This document shows positions 33,996 through 47,200 of a stretch of DNA of 64,000 nucleotides, piece by piece. The stretch comes from Trichosphaerium sp. ATCC 40318. Lineage: Eukaryota > Discosea > Flabellinia > Trichosidae. The notes under the pieces are model-generated. The model worked only from the letters and a program-made list of their open reading frames with translations. It did no database searches and was not told the DNA's origin. Location of the stretch: positions 23,046 to 87,045 of the forward strand of contig JALMLS010000050.1 of the NCBI GenBank assembly GCA_038496445.1. Direction: 5' to 3'. The position numbers were made by a program, and so were the translations under genes. Position 1 is the first letter of the stretch. Every line of letters starts with the position of its first letter.

Positions 33996-36900
33996 ATGGC
34001 GCTTTGGTATCTCACCGTAGTTGTTATGGTTATACAACTCTCATTATTTGTTTCTTGTTCAACTGAAATACTTGGACAAAATTTAAGATTAGAGCCTCCT
34101 CTTTACATAGGTACGAGGTGGTTAAACTGAAAATACCTACGTCAAAAATTGAAGGTCTTGTTCGAAATACAAAAAAGTTTTCTGCGCACGTGTTTTAACT
34201 GGTGTCACTAGGAGGCGCTATTGTATACGTTGCGGACGAATTTAAACTACTTGTTAAATTGGAAAAAGCTTCACGGAGCGATGTTATCGTTATTATTGAT
34301 GGCAATCACGTGTTTGAAGCGACCAATGGTAGTGCCACTTTTTTTTAACACCCTTTGTTTTAAAAAAGCCGTTTAGATGATTGTAAGTATACAGAGAATG
34401 AAAAAGAATGTCTATTGGATATGAGCAGTATGTTGTCATTGGGTATACACATCATCGCAGTGTACACAAGAGAAAACGATGTAAAAAAGCAAGTTTTCTT
34501 TAAGGTTTTTTTACATTTTTAGGCCTACACGCTACAACATCCCTCTCCTATTACAGTCAACTATACCACACCATCTCAGAACATCATGTAAGAAATTTTT
34601 GTGTGCCTCATGTAGCACTTACATTGCTTTAGGGAACGAACTCACATTGGCTTGAATCATCAAGTCGGTATCTACTATACAACTTTAAATCAGCCTTCCG
34701 CATACGTGACACAAATGGTAACAGAGAAACTACACGTTCTTCAATTGACATGAATAAAAGGTATCTAAATATCTGGGTCACCCTGCATACACTGTTGAAG
34801 ATGTACTACGGTCAGAAGGAAAGCTTAATATGGCTGATGTACTAGAAAAATGGAGTACCAAAATAGACTTTGGATGGCCTCTGAAGGAACTCAACTGGTA
34901 TCAAGACCGACCAGACTTGGTACATGGAATATTTACTACACACGTTCTAATTCTATAAATTTACTTAGGGATACTATTGTTTGTACAGAAAACGTCCTGG
35001 AGAGAAGGTAGTACAAGCCCATTTTTTTCTTTTCAATTTCTTATTTTTCGTAGGGCATAATTCCGGATTGCGAGAACATTACAGAGACTCTTGAGGTTAT
35101 CTTTTTAGTGCACCTTAAAGTCTTATCTTGATTATAGAAACATGCATCTGAACTGACATCTGCTGGCGTGGATTATATTGTCTTCGATGCAACCAATGTA
35201 TGAGATAGTACTTAACACAAACATCTAATAATCCTAGTCTGATCAATGGCCAAGTGACGAGTCAGACGTAAGGTACAGCGTTTTACTTTATTTAAGACCC
35301 CTTTACTCACGATACAAGAACGCTCCGACCTATAGAGGTAGTATTTGAGGAGTGGAAGAAGCTCAGAGATCGTGGAATCAAAACGCCACAGGTACAATAC
35401 ATATTTGTTTCTTGTCTAATGTAAGATAGTTGGCTGTGTGGAACCAAGTATTCAGTATGTACACTAGCTTCGGTTAATTTCCTTCTGTTAAAAAGAGGTA
35501 TAGATGGAGGAACGCTGTGGAAGCAGTTTTTGAGCCGCATTTACAACAATCCTGATTATGAAGATATGATTTGGAAGGATCCTAAAACAGGTTAAAGAAA
35601 ACTATTCTGAACGACTGCTAACACACCAAAAAGGCAAGAAAGTGTTCGTGCTTGTGTGGAGAGAGTTGAATAATATTAATTACACTGCTGTCGACGAGAT
35701 TGCTAAGAATGGAGGTATGTGAAACAGACATTAACAAAATCCTTAGAATTTATCACGTGTAGGTAAAAATGATATTGTAATACTAAAAGCATGGCAAACA
35801 CCAACTTATGACACGAAATGGTTTGAATCCGGACTGTGGACGTACCTTAGCCCTTGTGTTGCTAAAGTACCTTTTGAGCTCTTAACTTTATAACTCAAAT
35901 ATATACTAATGTACTCAATAGAATGGAGAGTTTCTTAACTTTACTACAAGCGTACATCCTGATGTACCTTGCAACCACTTAAAAACAGTAAACAGGTTAG
36001 TACATATTTAACAATCCTGATCTAAGGTTGTTCTGTTTTCGCAGCCCTCTTGGTTCAAGTTGGACAGTCAGTATGCAATTGGCTATTTGTAATATACCTT
36101 TTGCAAGCCCTGGTAAATTAAACGGCTTGTGGTTTAAAAAACAAATGGAAGATGTTTTCAAAAGCCCAGGTACAATTTTTAGTGCAATCTTGTTTTGCGT
36201 TACACTTATTTGTTTTTTCTCTCAAGCGGACCAGTTGTTCATGCCTTCTTGGAATGAGTTCGAAATACGTACCACTAGAAGATATAATACTAGTTCTTAT
36301 ATTGTTGCTTTACATAGGACCTATGACGATGAAACAATGGCTGTTAAATAACACTTATTTCCATGGCATGGTACGTTAAGCAGCTGAGATAAAGTACACT
36401 CCTAAGGGCTTGCCTTGAAATACTCGAAACTTGTGGCTATGTTTACCTAATTGCTGTTTAATAGGGTGCAGATGGAGATGCTAATGGTTACTCGTTCTTT
36501 TTGGACGGTTATGGAAGCGAACGCTCAAGAACTGTAGAGCCAACCGTCACAGTAAACTCAACAAAAACAACATAGTCAATTGCTCAATTCTTTGTTTTTC
36601 AGGACAATGGCAAGTATTATGAATTAATGGCAAGTTGCCTTCGTGTTGCTAGATTAGGAGTGAAAACGTGTAATGTTAAAGGCGGTAAGGATGGTTTTAT
36701 CTTCAAACTACTTACTTTTTTTTTTTCAGAACCTTGTTGCGAAATTGGTCCAGGTGCCACTCAAAGGATTGTGATTGACACTTAACATCCTTAGATAATC
36801 ATTTTGCATCCATATCCAGCCTTGAGCGCATTGATAGGACTGATACTCTATTAACAAACAACGAACAAGAAAAAAATAGGATTCTTTCAAACACGTACAA

Positions 36901-37482
36901 ATAGTGATCCACTTTAAAGTTTAATGTTCCTCACAAGGGACTGGATAGAGAGATGTAATCCTTTCAGTGGCCCTACAGACTTTTGTGCTAATCAAAGCAT
37001 GCCGTGGTATGTAAAGCTCACAATTTTAGTTTTTCTCATAATTTTCTTTAACATAAATTAACAATAACCAAGGCATCCTTGGGACAATTATAACGTTGTT
37101 CGTGGACCGTTCATGATTTATGCAAATACTACGACATCAATGGAACATACTTTACCACTTTACAGGTCCACAAGAAATTACTTAAGCCAGTGAAGACTTA
37201 GAACTGTTTTAGGTGTTTAAGGAGTTCAGGAAAGCATCTTTTTTCTCTTCGTTCTGATTGTGAAGGATACGGTTCTGTAGAGTACACTCTTGGATATATA
37301 TCAGAAGTCAAATCTTCACTGTTTCCGCGAACATTGGAAAGATGTTACAAGTACGTCGTCTTATCATGTTCAAGTACTCTAAAACAAAGTACAGTGCAAA
37401 AAGAGATGAGTTTTATCATGCTGGAGATGAAGCTTGCAGACAGGGCGACGAACTTGATGGAAGTGTTGGGTTTGTAATGTGA
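33996..37482 (+). CDS. Secreted glycoside-hydrolase-like protein with C-terminal LYRCY-type repeats
   Basis: ATG 33996 (MALWYLTVVVMVIQLSLFVS) gives a signal peptide; stop TGA 37480-37482; at least 18 exons. The N-terminal half holds beta-rich exons (GGAIVYVADEFKLLVKLEKA). The middle looks like a TIM-barrel hydrolase: VEDVLRSEGKLNMADVLEKW, DFGWPLKELNWYQDRPDLG, YYCLYRKRPGEKGIIPDCEN, KHASELTSAGVDYIVFDATN, KKVFVLVWRELNN. After an intron hiding an apparent stop at 36783, the C-terminal part reads PLYRCLRSSGKHLFSLRSDC, EGYGSVEYTLGYISEV, RCYNAKRDEFYHAGDEAC, resembling DUF5648-type repeats found on secreted hydrolases. Carbohydrate degradation is inferred; family and catalytic acids are not assigned. 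It could alternatively be a non-catalytic lectin-like protein. Confidence 0.68.
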
Positions 37483-37776
37483 CCTAGAAACTGATCAAAT
37501 ACATTTCCTCATCGTTTCGCACCCGGTTGTTTTAAAGATTTTTCGATGGTTTTTTTGTGGTTGTAGGTTATCACGTGATTCTTGGACGCTTTGATAATTG
37601 AAGCTATCAAAGCAGTTATAGACAATTGATTTAGGTACATAAAAGTAAGATAAAGGGAAATAGAGGTGGCACATGAACGGATTACACTCACGTGGTTAAA
37701 ACACCAAGTATTAATTTGTTGCAGAGTATAACAGACCTGGTTTGTTATGTATTGGTACAGTTTTTGTCCACTTTTA

Positions 37777-38825
37777 TTACAACCTTTTGGGTGTGTCTTT
37801 CTTAAACATGTAACCAGAGAATTGTTTCTCACCTCGTTCATTCCAAGAACTAATCTGACTACGTAATCCATTCTTTATTTTGTAACTTTTCTTCATTTGG
37901 CCATTACTGTACCACTCAGTATACATCTTATCTATAATACCTCTGTTATAAAAACAACATATCTTGGGTTTCCCAGATGCATACCACTCCCTGTACTCTC
38001 CATTAAGTTTACCATTCGAAAAATTTTGTTTTTTAATCAAGGTTCCTTCAATGGACCATTCCTTTGCTTCTCCTTCTAGTTTACCCTTATTATTGTAATT
38101 CTCCTCAAATCGAATGTCATTATGGCGACAACCTTTCCAAGATCCTTGCTTCTTACCATGATGGTAGTAACCCTGACAAACTATACTTTTTCTGAATCCG
38201 TACTCTGTATAAAACCCATGCTTAACACCATTTACACAAGTCACTTCTTCATTACCAATTGTACATAACCCTTCTAACAAACCATTTTTATAAAACAGCT
38301 TCTTTTTAAGACATTTCCATTTATCCCACTCTTTGTACAGTCCTTGTAATACATCATTGTTATAGTTGCAAACTATTTTTTGTTTTGTGTCTTCAAACCA
38401 TTCAGAGTACTTTCCATTGAGTTTGTCGTTGTTGTAATGGCATACCTTTCTACAGTTTCCGTTTTTATACCATTCTTTTATTTCACCATGGCGTGTACCA
38501 CCGCTGTAAATGATTTGACTTTTTAGGTTTGAAGAAGGGCCACTACCACGCTCAGCTGGGTACCAATACGACCAACGTCCTACCTTGCACAAGTCCGCGT
38601 TGTAGTGCGTGAGTTTAGCTGCTGTTTTGGACAGTACGTGGTACTTACAAAATATTATTTTGTCAAGTTCGCAAATATCCTGCTGAAGCTCTGGAGGTAA
38701 GTCTAAAAGCGCAGTAGGCAAATCACCTAATAGTTATTACATAGTGGACGCTTTTATAGTGTAACTATACCGTGTAGGTGTTCGTAGGCTCTTGATTTGC
38801 TTTTGCGGTGGACAGAACGACTCAT
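37777..38825 (-). CDS. F-box-like plus MORN/YwqK-type repeat protein (copy 1)
   Basis: The main exon, about 314 codons without an intron, ends at 37777-37779. Upstream an ATG at 38823-38825 (MSRSVHRKSKSRAYEHLHG) joins it through one 44-nt GT-AG intron (about 38719-38762) in matching phase. The N-terminus has an F-box-like LLDLPPELQQDICELDKII. About nine units of roughly 20-22 residues follow, of the YwqK/MORN-variant type: NGKLNGEYREWYASGKPK, NDKLNGKYSEWFED, NGVKHGFYTEYG. F-box proteins pair targets with SCF ubiquitin ligases; YwqK-like repeats are best known from bacteria and in large numbers from giant DNA viruses such as marseilleviruses. Near absence of introns in an intron-dense genome suggests later acquisition. 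Function inferred only. Confidence 0.8.
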
Positions 38826-38978
38826 TAGGCTAGGGGCTTGGTGAAATTGTATGATCCTGTGTAAACTAGCGCCCACGTATTGCCACAACTATCTTGTGTT
38901 GCTACGAGCAATTTGTAAAAGTGTACTAACGAACAGAAAACAGAACTTAACCGAGAATTCATTGCGTTTCTCAGGACA

Positions 38979-41900
38979 ATGAGCAACACACCAGAAGGTA
39001 GTGACGGCGAACAAGAGGAGGAAAAACCAGTCAATTTGCCGTTTGGTATTGATAAATCACAATTACAAGACAATTCGTTAGATGTGCGTTTAAAAATGAA
39101 GAAACTATTCTCACTGTACGCAAGGGGATCAATGTAGAGCGATTAAAACAACAGAACTTGAAAAAAAAGAAAAACCCATTCCAAGCCCACAAACAAGCCA
39201 AACAGCGCAAAAAACTGGTATGTTTACGCGTTAATTGCTATTGTTTAGCCTTTATTAGGAGGAAGAAGCTCAAGCAAAGGCAGTGTTAGAAGAATCTCTC
39301 AAGTACTTCACCGATGATACACCAGCAGGTTTATGGCGATAATTTTTATAAATGCTTCATAAAATCAACTGAAAACCACCTAAACGCGCCCAGGTCAAAC
39401 ATTTGTGCGTGGTGGAACCATAGTACAAACGGACACGAAACAAATTGAGGTGACACCGGAACAAAAAACAAAAAACGCTCTAAACCGTTACCACAGGTGA
39501 AAGGAAACGCGTCAGAGTACAAACTGGACGCTACAGGGTCACAAAAGAAATCTAAACCAAAATCAGCAGGACTACGCGAAAACGCGTTTAGTACTATGGT
39601 AGCCAACTCTATAAAGACACCCAAAAGGAAGAAGGAAGCTAAGAAAACAAGAGTCATAGATACACTCGTAGATGAGCTCAAACGGTACGATAAAAATGAG
39701 AAATCCTTCACCCCGAACATTTTGACACTTAGAACCTTGAGTGGTTTTTTCTCCTAAAATGAGTGTAACTGTTACTAATGAATTAAAAACAGTACTCAAG
39801 AACTAAGAGAGAAACAAAAAGAACTATACAAGGTAGATAGACGCCAGATTTAAAAAAGTGACATTTTATTCCAAATTCGTAACTGTTTTAATCACTCTCC
39901 TTAAAGAAAATTGGACGTGCTGCAATGGATTCAGAAGGATCAAATTATGATGATCCTGCAAGCTGTAACCTTTATCTATCAAACCTATCCCAAGAAGTTA
40001 CAGATGAAATGTTGTATAAAGTGTTTAGAAGGTACTGTTTTTAAACTAGCGCCAACTTTAGTTGATTTACTATGAAATTTAGATATGGACAAATAGCCAG
40101 TATTAAGATAATGTGGCCGAGAAACGATGATCCTGATAGACCTAGAAGAACCAAAAATACTGGGTTTATCAATTTTACTACACGCCATGATGCTGAAGGC
40201 GCTAAAAGAGCTATTGATGGCACTATATTATGTGGTAGTGACATACGTATAGGTACATACTTTTATATTAATTACCGATGCTGTTTTCTTACATGGTACA
40301 AAGGTTGGGGCCGTTCAATACCTGCTCGTGGTCGTATATATGTACCGCCATCGTTACAAGGCCAACACGGTCATACTTCACATCACACACCAATCCGCCA
40401 AGCAAGGCAACCAGCACCTCAAGCTGCTGTACGTTTATGAGCTTGTTTTAGTTTAAAATATTTACTTTGGTTATAGAGCGCACCAGTCTCGTTACCTCCA
40501 AATATACCTCAAATTAGAGTTCAAGTTCCTTCGTTGGGAAGTAAAGAAATTATAGATGCACTGGCGCAGCAGATTATACAACACGGTTTCAGATTCGAGG
40601 TAAAGCTATTATCATGTGCTCTTTTATTAAGGTTCTTTGCTAGCAATATTTGTGCGAAAAGGTAGCACAGCAACAACCAGAGCTCAGCTTTTTGTTTCAA
40701 TATGGCTCTCCTGATAATATGTATTATCGCTGGAGAGTATATTCTCTCTATCAGGTAAACTCTTTCATTATTACTGTAAACGCTCACAAATTAAGGGTGA
40801 CACGTTGACAAAGTGGAGAACATCTCCCTTTCAAATGTTTAGTGGCGGCGCATTTTGGATACCACCTCCACCGCCTTTAGACTCTTCTACTTCAAGCCAA
40901 GCAGCAAATAGCGTAACAACAGCTACTGATTACGAACTACAAGGTAAGTAATATAATAACAGGTAAGTTCTAATCATCTCAGGCGCCGAGTTCTTCCGTA
41001 AATATGACGGCCGTTATAAACCGCTATCTGATGAGGTAACTACAGCCTTACGTGTTATTATCAACCTAATTGTATAATAGGAACGAGATATACTCACTGA
41101 CGCTCTACGAGATCTTACTATGTCAAGAAAACGTATTAAAAGCCTTATGGGTTTTTGCATTGATCACTCTGAGTCTGCGCCTGAGGTAAGCTTTTACTAT
41201 TTTTTTGTTGTTACTATCTCACTTTATTCTCAAACAAACGTTTATAGATTGTTCAAGTTATTACAGACTCTCTACTGCTCTTAAAAACTTCCTTATCATT
41301 GAAGTTGAGCCGATTGTTCCTCATTTCTGATGTACTCCATAACAGTTCAGTAAAAGCAGGTGCTTCACTGTTCAGAACAGGGTATGCTTGTTTTCGGTTA
41401 CTTTTGATACACTTTTGATGTGACGTATCTAGCTTCCAAGAGACGCTTCCACAAATTCTTGAGAGCTTCAACAAGCGATGGCGAAGTATTGTGGGTAGGA
41501 TGACAGCCAACAATCTACAGGTAAGCAGGTTTTTTTTGTCGAAAACAAAAATGATAGTTGTCGTTTGCAATAAGTTTGTGTTTAACCATTTTTCTCTTCT
41601 ACTTAGGATCAAATTACTCAAATAATAAAAATATGGGAAAACTGGGAGTTGTATCCACAAAAAATAACAGATCAATTTAAAAAAGTGTTTATGAATAAGG
41701 TACAAGAAACTACTTCTTTTCTTTGCTTTTTTGTTAAGGTTGCATTATTTTGAAGAAAAATACACGGAGAGGCGGACTGCGAGCAGCTGTTCCTTCAAGA
41801 CCTTCATTCTTCTGTCATTTCTAGTGTCTTACTCATTCTTCTTTTAGGAACCTAAATCTGTTATCAAGTTTATCCCTCCTTTAGGAGTAAAAATGTCTGC

Positions 41901-42553
41901 ATATAAGCCATATCTTAACCGTCCACTGTTTTCTGAAGAAAAAGAACAACAAGCACCGCCTCCAAGACCAATAATTGATGTTCCTATGCCACAAGCACCA
42001 CCTGTTCAACCAAAAGACGAAATAACGGGAGAAGTGCTCTCAAAATTGAGGCAAATTGAAGTAAGTCCTTTAATTAACTCCACTTATTCTTAATGCATCT
42101 TGTAGCAACGCATGTCGTCCAAAAAAGAACCGTACGTCTCCAATGTGTAAAGCTTTTGGTGTTACTCTTTGCATAGCGTTTATGTTATACATCGCTAACG
42201 ATACCATAGGAACCCTAGTGTATCCAGAGGCAGAGCTAGGTGCGCTACTAATGAATTATTTTCGTGTTCAGCTGGCTGACATACTATAAGATCTCCAAGG
42301 AGACGAGAAAGATCACGATCAAGAAGCCCTTCCAGCAGCTACTCATCCTCTTCACGATCACGCAGTCCAAGTAGGTCCTCACGCAAACGAAGTCGCTACA
42401 GATCTAGTTCACGATCGAGAGAACAGAGAAAGCGACGGTATAGATCAAGATCTAGGTATGTGATTTCGTTTCTTGAGCTAAGGGTCATAACGCACTAATA
42501 GGTCGTCATCTTATGACAGAAGAAAGCGTAGACGCCGTTCTCGTAGCCGATAA
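38979..42553 (+). CDS. U2SURP: SR140/U2SURP, U2 snRNP-associated splicing factor
   Basis: ATG 38979 (MSNTPEGSDGEQEEEKPVNL), stop TAA 42551-42553, about fifteen exons. Diagnostic GQTFVRGGTIVQT (39390-39430) matches the KTFVRGG block of U2SURP. The RRM is at about 39960-40310 (CNLYLSNLSQEVTDEMLYKV, YGQIASIKIMWPR, GFINFTTRHDAEGAKRAIDG) and runs into GWGRSIPARGRIYVPPSL. The SURP module follows (ALAQQIIQHGFRFEV, LSFLFQYGSPDNMYYRWRVY). The CID-like domain is at about 41080-41700 (LRDLTMSRKRIKSLMGFCID, LSRLFLISDVLHNSSVKAGA, IIKIWENWELYPQKITDQFK). The C-terminus is a classic RS region (42290-42550). Acts in the spliceosome with the U2 snRNP; strong family match in domain order and motifs. No CACGTG is present in the whole gene. 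Confidence 0.96.
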
Positions 42554-42767
42554 ACCAAGCTTGTTGTTATTAAAATGTAGAATTCGTTTGATCAATGTTT
42601 ATTATTTGGTGTACTTGTGCGCTATTTCGCCTTGTGGACAAGCAAGATATCATGGTAAAATGCGAGTTGCGTTCATTAAAATATGTCGGCTTTGAGCAAG
42701 TTTGACGGTCAAAAAATGCAGTTTTGCTAGTTTTACTTTTGCTTTACTGCAACGGCGAATACATACT

Positions 42768-43124
42768 ATGTCTTCCAAAACAAAGAAGTCCAGTAAAAAG
42801 AAGAAGACACCTAGAGCCTCAAAAAAGGCAAATTCTAACAAAACGCGACACCAAGTCGATTGGGAGCAGCGAGAGTGGATTCAAAACGCCCAGAACAATA
42901 TTGTTAAGATTACTGAGTTTTTGAACAAATTTGGTACGAGAGCAACGCTGTGCGCGTGTAAATACTAATGTGTATAGAATTATCCACTCGATCGCGATTA
43001 TCAAAACTGAACGAAAAATTAAGCTTCCTAGAGCGCCGCATGGTACACTAATAAACCTGAGCGCTACTAACGCTAAATGTAGACTTTTTTGGAAGCTCAA
43101 CTCGAAACCCTACCTGACGCTTAG
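42768..43124 (+). CDS. BRK1: BRK1/HSPC300 (BRICK1), SCAR/WAVE complex subunit
   Basis: Three exons. Exon 1 from ATG 42768 carries a Lys-rich leader and HQVDWEQREWIQNAQNNIVK. Exon 2 (about 42946-43011) encodes STRSRLSKLNEKLSFLERR; exon 3 (about 43082-43124) encodes TFLEAQLETLP, stop TAG 43122-43124. The coiled-coil sequence DWxxREYI...KISDFLNxFxxSxRSRLxxLNEKL is the family hallmark. BRK1 forms the four-helix core of the WAVE complex that activates Arp2/3 downstream of Rac. The Lys-rich N-terminal extension (KKSSKKKKTPRASKK) is longer than in animal BRK1. It lies in the same window as a DOCK-family Rac GEF. Confidence 0.95.
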
Positions 43125-43488
43125 GTCTCTACTACTGCACCTCCTTGCTTCTCCGTCACATTAACTTAATAGCGTAATCGCTGTAATCCTGTAATAGCGA
43201 CGTAATTGTCGTTTCTATGTACAAATACTAACAACAAAAAAAAATTTGATCAAACTGCCTTCTGACATTACCCTTGGACACTCACAGAGCTAATATTAAC
43301 GCCTACCGAACGGTGAAAAACGTTAAATGACTCAAGTCAGAAACAATTGAAGGCGTTCTGTCTGTATATCACAATAATTGTATTTTAACATAGCAACGTT
43401 GATTTTCTGCCGTTACAACGCCGGTTGTTTACAACAAAGAACTTGACCGAATGTGACTTTGAACAGAATTGACACTTGATACGTAATA
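43125..43488. other. Intergenic between BRK1 and SRP19
   Basis: 364 bp with no gene. Around 43165-43200 short words taatagcg/gcgtaatcgc/gacgtaattgtcg repeat and form small dyads. Possible promoter of SRP19. Confidence 0.4.
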
Positions 43489-44044
43489 ATGGCTGAGGTT
43501 GCAACACCTGTGCCTAAAGACTGGGTGTGCGTGTATCCAGTATATATTAACTCTCAAAAATCGCAAACAGCAGGCAGAAAGCTTGCCAAAACAAAATGTG
43601 TAGAAAATCCAACACTAGAAGAGATGTATGGTAGTTGTCAAGAAATTGGCGTCGAATGTAGACCTGAAGTACGTGGCAACACCAATATCCGTTCCAATGT
43701 CGTTCTCTACGCTTTTATTAACGTTATAAACACAATAGATACAAAAGGTTCATCCAAAGGATTTTGCTTGCCCTGGGCGTATGCGTGTTCGTCTATTCAA
43801 CGATAAAAAAGAGCCAATACACCCTTTAATCAAGACAAGTGCGTACAATTTACAGAAAAACGCTTAACAAATTCTTACGTCTTGAAACTCTCACCTCACG
43901 CTTTGCTACTGCGTAAATACGCTGTTTCTAACTTTTTTGACAGGAAATCAGCTTTTTGAAGCTATATCACAAAACATTCCTGCTGTTCGTGCTAAGAAGG
44001 CTAAATCAGGTGGCCGTAGAAGGAAACGCAACAAGAAAAATTAG
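43489..44044 (+). CDS. SRP19: Signal recognition particle 19 kDa protein
   Basis: ATG 43489, stop TAG 44042-44044, three exons. WVCVYPVYINSQKSQTAGRK and LAKTKCVENPTLEEMYGSCQ are the conserved SRP19 N-terminal core. Exon 2 supplies KVHPKDFACPGRMRVRLFND (family HPRDW...PGRVRV) and exon 3 NQLFEAISQNIPAVRAKK with a basic tail GGRRRKRNKKN. SRP19 binds SRP RNA and primes SRP54 assembly. Length, about 128 residues, is typical. It is convergent with the DOCK gene 230 bp downstream. Confidence 0.95.
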
Positions 44045-44276
44045 GTTGGTTGTAAACTAGTCACATAAAATCCACAAATGTACATTTTTTTCAAAATCCT
44101 TTGTTTTTGTTGTTCCGCTTGTTACTCCCTTCATACCACATCAAAACATTTGATGCGCAATATGTTTATGTACAGCTGCATATACAACATACGTGAGCGT
44201 GTCTTAATACTGCTTTTATTAAATCTCTATTTTTCTCAAACAAAATGACGTTGGATTCTTTTGCCTGCCTTTCTAA

Positions 44277-47200
44277 CTACTTTTTGCTCCTCTTGGCGCA
44301 TAATTTGCGGTGTGCTTGCTGGACTTTTGCGTATTGTTCTTTGAGCGTCTCGTCTCTATTTCCTTTTCCTTCAAGCAACTTGACACCTTCAGCAAGAACG
44401 TCCATTTGCACTGACAAAGCCTTTTTCAAGATTCTCAGATTTTTCTTGCGGCGTGTTACATCAACGTCTGCTGTATCAAAGAATGTCTCATATGTTTTAA
44501 GGCGAGCAAGAGTAGTCAATACTTCACCTACATATTTATAAGTAATGAACCCACGTGATAAAGAGAACGAGAAACAAAATTTTTTTTTGAGAATGTTCAT
44601 CTTGATTTGAAGCTAACGGTTGTTGTGTACCTCTTAAAATAAGCGCAAATGATTCAAGAGCATCAGCACTATCTAGTTGAGTGTACTTCTGAACTGTATA
44701 CCTTAATCCTTCCGTCTTAACAAACACTTGATGAGCAGCATTCTCGATGCTGTCCAAATCGATCTAAAACAAATATCAAAAAAACAATAGAATGCTTGGA
44801 CCTTTTCGTTTTCCTTTTCTGAAAAACTTACCTGCTTCTCCTCAACAACAAGATTTCTTGTGAAAATATTAGGAAATTTCTTCTCAGTCAAGAAATAGTG
44901 TCTAGTACAGACAGTGTTTCCTTTAGCTTGTTTAGAACTTTTTGGTGCTGTACAAGAGAATGTTGAGTATGTCCTATCAAACGCCCTAAAGATCATGATT
45001 AACCCAATGCCTTGTAACTTTCATCATAAGCTAGATGGTTTACCTTGTCTCTTCGATAAGAACGCGATCTTCATCCACTAACTTTTCGGTTGTTGGATCA
45101 ACAGGACAAATCTGAATAACTGAAAAAAACCCATTAAATGAGAAACAGAACAAACGGCGAACCGCCTCATAGACTGTCTTTTCAAAGTACCTTGCTTGCT
45201 GCTACGGGCATCTACCGGAGCACTGTTCGCAATACCATCATGAACTGCCTCAAAGAAGCTGATAATCTATTCAAGATTAAGCAATCTAATTTCAGGTATT
45301 AAATGATCGTACCGTTGCTCTTGGGAATCTTCTTTGTAGGTAATTCTTGAAAAGAGATAAACTCTCTAATGCATGTCTTCTATATATATAACGCTTATCT
45401 CTATATGAAGCATCAAATCCATCTCCATAAAACCCAGCACAGAAGTATTCACTGTTGAACCTAAAATCAAAACTAGTTAGAAAAAGAATTTCTGGTGTGA
45501 AGCTGCTGTGTACCTCTCTTTGTCAAGAATTTTGCTGTAGAACTGAGATTGTTGAAGCTATTAATATCGGTTAGTAGAAATAATCTTAAAGGTGCGTCTG
45601 AGCGTGCCAAGATTGAGCTTATTAATCTGAGATTTCTTTGTTTTTTCTTTAAATGTCTATGAACGTCATTTAGTAATCCAATAGCGCTTTCCCACAAGAA
45701 ACCATTGTCAAAGTTCTGTATGGCAGTTTGAATGATAGTAAGCTAAACCAAAATCATTAGAACGAGGCACAAACAAAGAGATAATCCATAAAACAATAAT
45801 TTACTTACCTTCCTCTCTGCTCTTGTAGCAGAAGGTAATCCAAGAGTAGGGTCAGCAGGCAACTCAACATTCTTCCAGTCAAGCATATTGGCTTAAAATA
45901 ATTGTTAAACATTAATTAATCTTCAAAAGCATGTACCATGAAGAAGCAAGGCGTGTGCAGCCTCTGCATAATTTCCTAGACGTGCGTGCCTAAAATTTTG
46001 TAATTGACCAACTCACACGTGTTTTTACTAGATTTCACGTGATGAAAAAACAAGAAAAAGTACCTATCAGCTAGTTGATGACAGTAACGTATGTACAACT
46101 TCGTCCTATTCGTTTCCTGCAAGTGATTCTTTTTGAACGCAAACAAGTTAGTGCTTGCACTCTTCATGTTTTTTTTCAAAACAAGCATTTAATCGTACAA
46201 GTAGGTCTATGAATGCATCTGTCTTATCATCACTGTACTCAGGTGTCATTGGGATACTTTTGAACTTAAATAATAAGTCCATCAAAGCTACGAGTTGTAG
46301 TAGAAAAGTGCCAAGGAGCTTTTTAAGTTCACTGCTTGTGATATCATCAACAAATGGTTGAAGCCTTTATTGAAAAAAAGTTAGTTTGTCATCAGGATAC
46401 TTTCTTTAGTTAACGAACTCTGTAGCAAAGAATTTGGAGAATTCCTCGTCTAAGTGACCTACATCGAATAACGCAGCAACTTGATGCATGACTGATAGGA
46501 AAAAAGGTCAGGGACAGCAAACTGGTAATATAAACTTGCCTTGACTTGATATTTCCCTTATGGATTTACTGTACTTATATTCTCCTGTTTGAGTCATGTT
46601 AAAGGGAGATGGATACGATTAATAACGTGTAAATACCTTGAATAAGACCAAAGAATAAATCCAAGCCGACACGTTTAACATCACGTTGCTTAATCTGAGG
46701 CAATTATCGTAAGCAAAAAAAACCTTGGGATTAAATGATGTGCGGTTCTATTCGTTCAAATCCTACTTTTTTTCCTCCACCCCACAGAAACAACTTACGT
46801 TTTATTTTGATAACAACAATAGTATGGTAAGTGATGTGGAAAAAAAGCGAGAATTTGACCGATCCGAACTTGTAATTTCGTACCAAAAGTAATTCGATAG
46901 ATTGACCAATCAAGTGAGATCGGAAGTATACTTGATGCTTACCAAGTGCTTTCCAAAGGTTCCCAAATAAAGTGCAAACATCAACACGCATATCTCCAAA
47001 GAGCTATTCATAGTTAAAAATAAAAAGCAAAGTAAGAAAAAAGACAGAAATGGTGTTTACCCTTCGAATGACTGTTGTCTTCTCTGGACTAAACCCTTCA
47101 AGTGCAAGTGTCTTAGACCGTAGAAAAGCCATAGTTAAAGATGTGAAAGCTTTTAATATCTTCAACTCATCACCAGATATACCATGAACAGCGTTAGAGA

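Noticed and set aside
36740-36800. Apparent stop of the secreted hydrolase-like gene at 36783
   Set aside because: A 40-nt gtgcc...cttag intron bypasses it and leads into Cys/Arg-rich exons that continue in frame to 37482.
38719-38762. Non-ATG start for the first F-box/MORN gene
   Set aside because: An upstream ATG exon joins through a canonical 44-nt intron in the correct phase.
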